Below are positions 1 to 5,641 of a stretch of DNA of 6,460 nt, piece by piece (the stretch's first letter is position 1; each line of letters starts with the position of its first letter). The position numbers and the translations under genes were made by a program. The stretch is from the NCBI GenBank assembly GCA_002506025.1, contig DAWS01000008.1, positions 1,413 through 7,872 on the forward strand, written 5' to 3'. The notes beneath the pieces were generated by a model. It was not told where the DNA came from, did not search any database, and saw only the letters and a list, made by a program, of their open reading frames with translations. Source of the DNA: Euryarchaeota archaeon UBA111. Its GTDB lineage: Archaea > Thermoplasmatota > Poseidoniia > Poseidoniales > Poseidoniaceae.

Positions 1-665
1 ACAAAGGCTTCTGCAGAAGCAATATGCATTGCAGTAGGAAAAGTATCGTTAGAGGACTGTGCTCGATTCACATGATCATTTGGGTGCACTGGACTCTTTG
101 TCCCCATCTCCCCGCCAGCAATCTCAATGGCTCGATTAGCAATCACCTCATTGGTGTTCATATTTGATTGAGTGCCACTTCCTGTCTGCCAAACACGTAA
201 CGGGAAATGTCCATCAAGATCACCATCGATTACTTCTTGCGCTGCACGAATTACTAGTTCTCCTATATCCGAATCCAACTGCTGCAATGCAACATTCGTC
301 TTCGCAGCGGCTTGCTTCAATATACCAAAAGCCCTGATTACTCCTCGCGGCATAGTATCTTCACCAATATCAAAATTAATCAGTGAGCGAGCTGTTTGGC
401 ATCCATAATAGCGGTCATCGGGGACCTCAAGATCACCCATTGTATCTGATTCAATACGGATGCCAATATTCTCCTTTGGTATTGGTTTAGCAGCTTTGGG
501 TTCCTGCTGTATTGGTCTTGGATTTAATGCTGAATCTATCATTTTAGCAATAGTTGCACTCCTACCTTCCTTCCCTTTACCCACCTTTCGGTCAAGCCTT
601 ACGGCAAGGTTTTCTGGAATACTGATGCTTATTATTCGTCGACTACCGGCTCTGTGCTTTGGCAT
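1..665 (-). CDS. fumC: Class II fumarate hydratase with N-terminal ribbon-helix-helix-like domain (3' end beyond window)
   Basis: This fumarase interconverts fumarate and L-malate in the cytoplasm (TCA cycle). The first 221 residues are visible; the frame is open at base 1, and by comparison with E. coli FumC (467 aa) roughly 310 residues lie outside. The catalytic domain starts near residue 70 (IESDTMGDLEVP). Family motifs are present: A-site GSGTQS (162-167), B-site HPND (194-197) and QSSND (203-207). These sit 65 positions later than in FumC, so the N-terminus is about 65 residues longer. Residues 9-48 read as a ribbon-helix-helix domain: a basic strand RRIISISIPENL, a helix AVRLDRKV, a GKGKEGRS turn and a second helix ATIAKMIDSAL. 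A Pro/Lys-rich linker (49-66) follows. I checked codon by codon that one frame runs from ATG 665 through residue 98 without a break. Internal Met42 and Met76 could start a shorter form, but Met42 lies inside the second helix. The catalytic His and the flexible Ser loop are off-window. Fumarase identity is certain; the DNA-binding role is inferred. Confidence 0.95.
   Translation of the reverse strand, partial: MPKHRAGSRRIISISIPENLAVRLDRKVGKGKEGRSATIAKMIDSALNPRPIQQEPKAAKPIPKENIGIRIESDTMGDLEVPDDRYYGCQTARSLINFDIGEDTMPRGVIRAFGILKQAAAKTNVALQQLDSDIGELVIRAAQEVIDGDLDGHFPLRVWQTGSGTQSNMNTNEVIANRAIEIAGGEMGTKSPVHPNDHVNRAQSSNDTFPTAMHIASAEAF
522..641 (-). other. Ribbon-helix-helix (CopG/Arc/MetJ-like) domain region within the fumarase gene
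   Basis: These bases encode fumarase residues 9-48. The pattern is that of the RHH superfamily: a short strand of alternating hydrophobic residues preceded by basic ones (RRIISISIP), a first amphipathic helix (ENLAVRLDRKV), a glycine-containing turn, then the typical R-S-x-x-I-x-x-x-I-x-x-A-L second helix (RSATIAKMIDSAL). RHH domains bind DNA as dimers through the paired strands; fumarases are homotetramers, so fusion would bring two RHH dimers together. The assignment is from sequence pattern only. A non-DNA-binding oligomerisation segment is the main alternative. Confidence 0.75.
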
Positions 666-699
666 AGTTAACCGTTATTAATTAATTATTAAATAATAT
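666..699 (-). promoter_or_regulatory. AT-rich spacer with probable archaeal TATA-type promoter for the fumarase gene
   Basis: The 34 bases between the isoaspartyl peptidase stop (TAG, 700-702) and the fumarase ATG are almost all A and T. Read on the minus strand, TTTAATAA (693-686) is centred about 25 bases before the ATG. That is the spacing expected for a TATA box of a leaderless archaeal transcript. No Shine-Dalgarno-like sequence precedes the ATG. The spacer also holds a 10-bp palindrome (attaattaat, 677-686) and an inverted repeat ATTATT/AATAAT (685-690 and 692-697, one base between). These could be operators, but short palindromes are expected in such AT-rich DNA. Confidence 0.5.
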
Positions 700-1674
700 C
701 TATGTTTCGTTTTGGGGCCCGATACCAACCTCGATGCTGCCGCAGTTCCACGAGCCTCGATACATAAGCCGGGTTTGGAAGGGCATGACACAATCGCCGT
801 TCGTAGATACGGCAATAAGTCCGCCACGGCCACCGAGTGGTGCAACCTCATCAAGCACCAACTCCGCTGATCTAGCTAAGTCGTTATCTGATTGGAAGGT
901 CATTGCTAGACGATGTGCCGCACACGTACGAATGTATGCCTCGCCAACTCCAGTACACGATATTGCAATTGATTCGTCAGCCCAAGTCCCTGCGCCAATA
1001 ATTGGTGTATCACCAATACGCCCCAGTGGCTTACCAGTCATTCCGCCGGTCGATGTAGCCGCTGCGACATTCCCATGACTATCTAGAGCTACAGCCCCTA
1101 CTGTTCCCATTCCTTCATCAGAAAATTCTGTCTTGACTCTGCCTTCCAAATCATGGTCGAGAACTGAATCATTCTCATCAGTTGAACCTGGACGATCCTT
1201 GCTTGCTCGCCATTGTTGCCACTGTCCTCTTCGTAAATCGGTTTTAAGCCAATCTTGGCTAACCTGCTCAAGACCATTATCGAGACCGAATTGATCTGCT
1301 GCTGCACTATTGAGCATAACTGGCCAGCCCTGTTGTAAAATAAGATTAGCAGCCCTAATTGGATGTCGTAATTTGGTTACATTGACCACCGAACCCGCGG
1401 CTCGGTCAACGCCACGCATAATTGATGCGTCCATTGTTATATTGCCATCTGCAGCGATTACTGAGCCTTGGCCTGCATTAAATAGTGGCTCATCTTCTAG
1501 CATCTCAACCGCTAAGGTTACCGCTTCAAGACAATCGAGTTCACCGGATTCAAGCTTGGCGCCAATTGTTTGCAATACTTGGCGCATGGAGTCAATCCTT
1601 GCTGGGTCTAATGGAGTCTTACCTAGCCACGGACCATCGCCGCCAGCACCACCGTGGATAACTAATATCGCCAT
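700..1674 (-). CDS. iaaA: Isoaspartyl peptidase / plant-type L-asparaginase (Ntn hydrolase)
   Basis: The enzyme hydrolyses isoaspartyl dipeptides formed from damaged Asp/Asn residues, and usually L-asparagine. It is made as a precursor that cuts itself into alpha and beta subunits. At 324 residues it matches the family (E. coli IaaA, 321). It begins with the hallmark MAILVIHGGAGG and carries FNAGQGSV (65-72) and MDASIM (81-86). The self-cleavage site is G190|T191 in MGTVGAVALD, making Thr191 the new N-terminal nucleophile. Thr209 (STGG), Arg219 and Asp222 (GRIGDTP) and Thr241-Gly242 match the substrate-binding positions of IaaA, and GGRGG (281-285) is also present. The variable linker before the cut (about 155-190) is Asp/Glu-rich, as usual for the part lost or left disordered after maturation. 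No signal peptide is seen, so it is cytoplasmic. The ATG lies 5 bases after the cyclophilin stop, which suggests co-transcription. Released aspartate could feed C4-acid metabolism (inference). Confidence 0.96.
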   Translation of the reverse strand: MAILVIHGGAGGDGPWLGKTPLDPARIDSMRQVLQTIGAKLESGELDCLEAVTLAVEMLEDEPLFNAGQGSVIAADGNITMDASIMRGVDRAAGSVVNVTKLRHPIRAANLILQQGWPVMLNSAAADQFGLDNGLEQVSQDWLKTDLRRGQWQQWRASKDRPGSTDENDSVLDHDLEGRVKTEFSDEGMGTVGAVALDSHGNVAAATSTGGMTGKPLGRIGDTPIIGAGTWADESIAISCTGVGEAYIRTCAAHRLAMTFQSDNDLARSAELVLDEVAPLGGRGGLIAVSTNGDCVMPFQTRLMYRGSWNCGSIEVGIGPQNET

Positions 1675-1679
1675 GAGAA

Positions 1680-2159
1680 TTAAACAACAGTGCAGCTGAT
1701 TATTTGTTGTGGCTCAGCAGGTCTATCGCCGGGCAATTTCCTACACTTTTCAATCGCAGTAACGACGTCCATGCCCTCGGCGACCTCACCGAATACCGCG
1801 TGATTGCCATTAAGCCATGGAGTTGCTACGGTAGTAAGGAAAAATTGGGAGCCCCCGGTATTTCTGCCGGCATTCGCCATTGAGAGAATACCTGGCCTGT
1901 CATGCTTCAGTGCTAGGGCAGAGGGTTCACATGGGATCTGCCAACCTGGGCCACCAGTTCCGGCACGCCTTGACATAGGATCACTAGAATGAGGGCAACC
2001 GCCCTGAATCATGAAATCCTCGATTACTCGATGGAAATGTAGACCATTATAATGGCCAGATTCTACTAACTTGACAAAGTTAGCAACAGTCTGTGGGGCT
2101 TCATCGGCGTATAATTTTATCAGGATGTCTCCTGCACTGGTCTTCATCATTACCTGCAT
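1680..2159 (-). CDS. Cyclophilin-type peptidyl-prolyl cis-trans isomerase
   Basis: This single-domain cyclophilin (159 aa) catalyses cis-trans isomerisation of peptide bonds before proline and assists protein folding. Every active-site position of human cyclophilin A that I can align is kept: Arg44 (FHRVI), Phe49, Met50 and Gln52 (FMIQGG), Ala95 and Asn96 (MANAGRNTGGSQFF), Gln105, Phe107, Trp115-Leu116 and His120 (WLNGNH). It should therefore be active. The size matches small prokaryotic cyclophilins. No signal peptide or membrane segment is visible, so it is cytoplasmic. The start is uncertain among Met1 (2159), Met4 (2150) and Met5 (2147); MMKTSAGDI is where family similarity begins, and no ribosome-binding site separates them. 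A 7-bp hairpin ends two bases before the first ATG. The gene lies 41 bases after the surface-protein gene and 5 bases before the isoaspartyl peptidase gene, probably in one transcript with the latter. Confidence 0.96.
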   Translation of the reverse strand: MQVMMKTSAGDILIKLYADEAPQTVANFVKLVESGHYNGLHFHRVIEDFMIQGGCPHSSDPMSRRAGTGGPGWQIPCEPSALALKHDRPGILSMANAGRNTGGSQFFLTTVATPWLNGNHAVFGEVAEGMDVVTAIEKCRKLPGDRPAEPQQIISCTVV

Positions 2160-2161
2160 GA

Positions 2162-2182
2162 ACCTGCCACTAGCCGGCAGGT
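2162..2182 (-). other. Perfect 7-bp inverted repeat (hairpin) in the surface protein-cyclophilin gap
   Basis: The arms ACCTGCC (2162-2168) and GGCAGGT (2176-2182) are exact reverse complements around a 7-base loop. The hairpin occupies half of the 41-base gap and ends two bases before the cyclophilin ATG at 2159. No T-run follows on the minus strand, so it does not look like an intrinsic terminator. It might act on mRNA processing, stability or cyclophilin translation, or be a protein-binding palindrome. Confidence 0.5.
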
Positions 2183-2200
2183 CATGAGTGTTACCTTTCG

Positions 2201-5200
2201 CTATTGCTTAAGCCACGGCCTGAAATGTTGGTCTGCATATGCACGAGCGTAGTCAGCGGGATATCCGGCTGCAATGAGTTGTTGTTCATACGCTAGTTGT
2301 TCAGGAGTTATTGAAGCATCTACTGCTCCAATTCCAGCCACTGCTGCATATCCTGCATCTGCATATGCTTTCTCTTGCATAGCAAAGGCGTCACTCTTAG
2401 CGCCTCTACTCCTAACGAACAATAATGTTCCCAAAAGTAAGACAATTACAACACCAATTATGCCGATTAACGTGAATGACATACCAAACAATCCTGACTC
2501 TGCTTCTGCTTTCTCTGTAGAGTCTGAAGAGTCGTCATTTGAATCTGTTGGGTCTACTGGGTCAACCGGGTCTACAGGGTCTACCGGTGTATCGTCAGAG
2601 TCATTGTTTGTGTTGTTGTCCTGGGGTTCCTCGACTATTTCACAACCTTCTGAATCGACAATGACGCCGATTGGTGTTTCAGGGCAGAGATCATTTTCGT
2701 TCAATACGCCATCAAAATCTAGGTCCAATATTGGACATCCAACGCCATTGTCACCAGAAAATACTCCAGCTACATCTGGACACTGGTCACCATTAGTTCC
2801 GTTTGGATTATCACCAAAACCGTCTCCATCAGTGTCATAATACTGAGTTGGGTCATTTGGTAAAATATCGTTGTCATTGGAAACTCCGTCGCTGTCCAAG
2901 TCAGGACAGCCAAATCTATCGATGGTTGAGGTCCCTGGGTTGTTGGGACAGTCGTCAACTTTCCCATCACCAGCGTCAGTTGAATTGAACCCGTCTCTAT
3001 CGACATCGTTGGCCCACAATTCCTCTTCATTTTGGATGTAGAATGGTTCCGAGAAATGGATGTTATTTGCCTCATCTTCCTCAGAAATCTCACTGTTGCT
3101 ATCGATGATTAACTTACATCGGTAATCACCTGACGTGGTTTCAGTAGGGATAGTAAAGAAGGCAAAATAATCATCCACACTCGAGGCATTGTAAGACATG
3201 GTGTTGCTGACACTCGGGTTATCAGAAGCAGCCTGCGATGAATACATTGTGTTCACTGTCTCGTTATCGCTGTTAACTAACTCGATTAACAACACAAAAC
3301 TTTGGCCGTAACCGGGGCCGCGCAAATTATTGACAACCCATTGAAGGGTTATTTCCTCATCGGTGAAGGTTTCAGTAGTCGGGCAGCTGAGGCTTTGCGG
3401 GGCTAGGTCTGGTAGCGCAGCCGGAACCTCAATAATGTCAACATCATAATCTCCCTGCCCACCGTTAGAAGCAACAGTGAGGGTGAAGGTGTTTTGCTGA
3501 CCTTCATATTCCATGTTATTCATCGATTCAAACAGTAAACCGTAACTTTGGTTATCAACCGAGGCAATTAGATCGCCAACTGCGTTGGTCAGAGTTGCAG
3601 TAAATGGTTGGTTAGTGGTAGAATTGAAATGAATCTCAGTATTCATGTAATCTTCGATTTCAAAGGTGTATACGTCTTCCGTATCTGAGTTGCTCAAGCA
3701 ACCTGTGCCACTAATTGACGGGTTTCTTCCCAAAGGTATGCCAGATGATGTAGCATCCTGGCCAAGCCCCAGGTCATTTTGGTTTCCACATGTGAACGGC
3801 GGCACATAGGCAGACTGATCAGGTTCACCGACTAGCAACCTGTAAGTTCCGCCTGGGTTACCACTAAACCCGCCCCAATATGTGACGTTGACATAGTAGT
3901 CTCCTGCGACAAACTCGTAGTCTGTTCCTTCTAATGTCACGGTCTCATCGATATTTGTGCTTCTCCAGCTTCTGTCAATAGACGTCCCGTTTGGTAATAA
4001 TAATTCCAAGTCAAAATCAGCCCCGCTGATTGGTGCAGTTACTAGCGTAATCTCTAGTGGCTGATTTGCCGAAACACTGACCTTGTATAGATCGGCTTCA
4101 TCTGTAGAATCCACACAGCCACGAACTTCAGCATCGACATCTAATCCCAAATCAAGTGCAGTAGCTACTTCATCGCCTATGTCAGCACCAGATGCGGCAT
4201 CGTCTTGGGGCGAGGCGCAGGCGTTGACTCCATTGCCTACGGACAATGAATCGTCGGCGGTTATGGTGTTGTCGCTCTCACTCTTCTCAGCAACCATCTC
4301 GTCACCATCAAGAATGATGAAAACATTGTATTCTCCTTCAACAATATTAGTCGGTATTGATGCATTCAAAGTGACTAACTGTGTTGCGTTGATTGCTAGA
4401 CCAGAAGACCACGTGGTATTACCCAGATTGTGGTCAACCCATGAATTAGTTGTGTCAACGCTGAGGATAACTTCAACCATGAACGGGTCTGCCAAATCAA
4501 GGGTTCCGTCATTGATTACCGTGACATCAAATGCCACTAAATCGCCACGGTTTGCGGTGGCTGGGAAACTGACACTATCAACTGCAAGGTTGGGAATCGG
4601 GACGCTGTAATTGGTGTAAACGTCAATTGTATAGTTACCATTTCCAGAGAAGTGAGATATGTTAACGTAATAGGTTCCTGGTTGATTTTCAAACGATGAG
4701 TCTAACGATGTCACGAACTCGTCTGCGTCGTTAGATGCTCCAGAGGAATCAATTATTGTCCCGTTGGGTTGATGTAAAAGTAGATCAAAATCAACTCCAG
4801 AGTCCATAGTCAAAGTAACTGCAATTGTATGGTTTTCAGGGACATCAAAAGCAAAGACGTCCCCCTCATCTGAGGAATCCAAACAGCCAGTGTAGGTGGC
4901 TGTTACATTATTACCCATGTTAGTAGGTGAATCGGTCCAGTTTTGTGGCGCATCTTGGCCAGTGTTAGCATCATTTGGCGGGTTTACCCAATCCAAACAG
5001 GACTCTGTGTAATTGGTCCATATGTCTAAGTCATAATCGCCTATTGAACTGCTTCCTCCCTGATTATATGGGAAGACTACAATCCAATAAGTGCCAGGTG
5101 TTGATTCAATTGTTGAGCCAACGCTGGTAACTGTTTCCACAGGGTCGCCATAATATGAGGTATCTGCAGCAAAGTATGAGCCATTATCCTCAAACGCTAA

Positions 5201-5587
5201 TGCTAGATCGTAATCATTCTGATAATTGGACATGGTCACATCAATATTGTAGTCTTGGTCCATGGTAAATTCATACCAATCTTCGATGTCAGTGGTGTCT
5301 GCGCAACTGGTAAAGGAGGTTGTTGGATTGTTGCCCAAATCCTTAGCGGTGTTGGTTGTTGCGTTGCCAGCATCTCCGGGCGAGCCTCCATCATTTTGGA
5401 TGGCTGGGCATGGTTGGCCAACCGCCTGTCTGATTTCTTTTCTGAGGTCATCCAGCAAAATTGGTTCACCGAGAGGATTAGTTTGCAAGTCATGGTTATC
5501 CTCATCGAATACTCCATGAACACTAATCATTGGTGAAAGTGCAGTAATTATGAACATAAGTCCAACTAAAAATCGTATATTACGCAT
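2201..5587 (-). CDS. Large secreted, membrane-anchored surface protein: (PPC-PPC-CARDB)x2, TSP3-like calcium repeats, one TM helix, cytoplasmic tail
   Basis: Exact function unknown; probably a cell-surface adhesion or binding protein. With ATG 5587 it has 1128 residues. Order: signal peptide 1-25 (MRNIRF, then a hydrophobic core ending near SVHG); PPC-like beta domains 60-192 and 197-327; CARDB-like Ig-fold 333-447; PPC-like 457-587 and 600-719; a second CARDB-like domain 725-852; Asp-rich TSP3-like calcium repeats 860-982 (DVDRDGF, DSDGVSNDND, DTDGDGFGDN, DLDFDGVLNENDLCP); an Asp/Asn/Ser/VDP spacer 985-1030; one membrane helix 1033-1057 followed by RSRG, placing the C-terminus in the cytoplasm; and a 71-residue tail ending WLKQ. 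PPC modules show GTYYVNIS, GDYYVNVT or GTYWIVVF motifs. All 16 Cys are extracellular and pair up by module. About 23 N-x-S/T sequons suggest N-glycosylation. An in-frame GTG at 5596 would add three residues; ATG is preferred because it gives a standard signal peptide. Similar architectures are typical of marine Euryarchaeota (inference). Confidence 0.92.
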   Translation of the reverse strand: MRNIRFLVGLMFIITALSPMISVHGVFDEDNHDLQTNPLGEPILLDDLRKEIRQAVGQPCPAIQNDGGSPGDAGNATTNTAKDLGNNPTTSFTSCADTTDIEDWYEFTMDQDYNIDVTMSNYQNDYDLALAFEDNGSYFAADTSYYGDPVETVTSVGSTIESTPGTYWIVVFPYNQGGSSSIGDYDLDIWTNYTESCLDWVNPPNDANTGQDAPQNWTDSPTNMGNNVTATYTGCLDSSDEGDVFAFDVPENHTIAVTLTMDSGVDFDLLLHQPNGTIIDSSGASNDADEFVTSLDSSFENQPGTYYVNISHFSGNGNYTIDVYTNYSVPIPNLAVDSVSFPATANRGDLVAFDVTVINDGTLDLADPFMVEVILSVDTTNSWVDHNLGNTTWSSGLAINATQLVTLNASIPTNIVEGEYNVFIILDGDEMVAEKSESDNTITADDSLSVGNGVNACASPQDDAASGADIGDEVATALDLGLDVDAEVRGCVDSTDEADLYKVSVSANQPLEITLVTAPISGADFDLELLLPNGTSIDRSWRSTNIDETVTLEGTDYEFVAGDYYVNVTYWGGFSGNPGGTYRLLVGEPDQSAYVPPFTCGNQNDLGLGQDATSSGIPLGRNPSISGTGCLSNSDTEDVYTFEIEDYMNTEIHFNSTTNQPFTATLTNAVGDLIASVDNQSYGLLFESMNNMEYEGQQNTFTLTVASNGGQGDYDVDIIEVPAALPDLAPQSLSCPTTETFTDEEITLQWVVNNLRGPGYGQSFVLLIELVNSDNETVNTMYSSQAASDNPSVSNTMSYNASSVDDYFAFFTIPTETTSGDYRCKLIIDSNSEISEEDEANNIHFSEPFYIQNEEELWANDVDRDGFNSTDAGDGKVDDCPNNPGTSTIDRFGCPDLDSDGVSNDNDILPNDPTQYYDTDGDGFGDNPNGTNGDQCPDVAGVFSGDNGVGCPILDLDFDGVLNENDLCPETPIGVIVDSEGCEIVEEPQDNNTNNDSDDTPVDPVDPVDPVDPTDSNDDSSDSTEKAEAESGLFGMSFTLIGIIGVVIVLLLGTLLFVRSRGAKSDAFAMQEKAYADAGYAAVAGIGAVDASITPEQLAYEQQLIAAGYPADYARAYADQHFRPWLKQ
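2549..2584 (-). repeat. Four 9-bp tandem repeats encoding VDP-VDP-VDP-VDP
   Basis: Four near-identical 9-base units (plus-strand pattern gggtctacN or gggtcaacc) encode four Val-Asp-Pro triplets, at residues 1002-1013 of the surface protein. They lie in the acidic spacer between the calcium repeats and the membrane helix. The units differ at single bases, so the array is somewhat diverged. It probably forms a stiff, extended stalk, and repeat number may vary by slippage in steps of three residues. Confidence 0.85.
2642..3010 (-). other. TSP3-like calcium-binding repeat region of the surface protein
   Basis: Residues 860-982 contain repeated DxDxDG loops joined by Cys-Pro segments. Three Cys pairs are visible: 880/894 (DDCPNNPG to FGCP), 936/951 (DQCPD to VGCP) and 968/982 (DLCPETP to EGC). 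This is the pattern of thrombospondin type 3 / OmpA-linker repeats, which bind calcium and form a rigid stalk. The region places the globular beta domains away from the membrane anchor. Confidence 0.85.
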
Positions 5588-5596
5588 GTCGCTCAC

Positions 5597-5641
5597 GATG
5601 TGGTGTGCGCGCCGCTAAGTTATGAAACTACGGGCATAAGG
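5597..5641 (-). promoter_or_regulatory. PEPCK-surface protein gap, weak TATA-like promoter candidate
   Basis: This 45-base gap separates the PEPCK stop (TAA, 5642-5644) from the surface-protein start region. On the minus strand TTCATAA (5626-5620) is the only AT-rich, TATA-like stretch. Its centre is about 27 bases before GTG 5596 and about 36 before ATG 5587. A transcript starting near 5596 would have a 9-base leader to the ATG or be leaderless on the GTG. The rest is GC-rich (ggcgcgc) with no Shine-Dalgarno motif. Weak evidence; read-through from PEPCK is equally possible. Confidence 0.25.

Noticed and set aside
522..665. RHH segment as a separate small gene joined to fumarase by a sequencing frameshift
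   Set aside because: I read the codons one by one from 665 to about 372 and found one continuous frame with no stop and a plausible linker, so no frameshift is needed.
172..681. Plus-strand open frames opposite fumarase (172-408, 460-681)
   Set aside because: They are antisense to coding sequence with class II fumarase active-site motifs and show no family features.
734..1699. Plus-strand open frames opposite the isoaspartyl peptidase gene (734-1078, 1310-1699)
   Set aside because: They are antisense to a gene with full family motifs, and their translations are low-complexity Ser/Pro/Ala-rich with no recognisable domain.
2162..2182. Hairpin as a rho-independent-type terminator of the surface-protein gene
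   Set aside because: No T-run follows on the minus strand, and the next bases are the cyclophilin start.
2549..2584. Tandem repeats as a CRISPR-like or mobile-element signature
   Set aside because: The units are 9 bases, directly adjacent and in frame, encoding VDP triplets; there are no spacers.
2274..2840. 188-codon plus-strand open frame with a GSTGSTGST run
   Set aside because: The run is the antisense reading of the VDP repeats, and the minus-strand frame holds the membrane helix and calcium repeats.
4083..4610. 175-codon plus-strand open frame inside the surface-protein gene
   Set aside because: It is the reverse complement of Asp/Thr/Ser-rich coding sequence, which yields Ser-rich shadow frames; no start signal or domain supports it.
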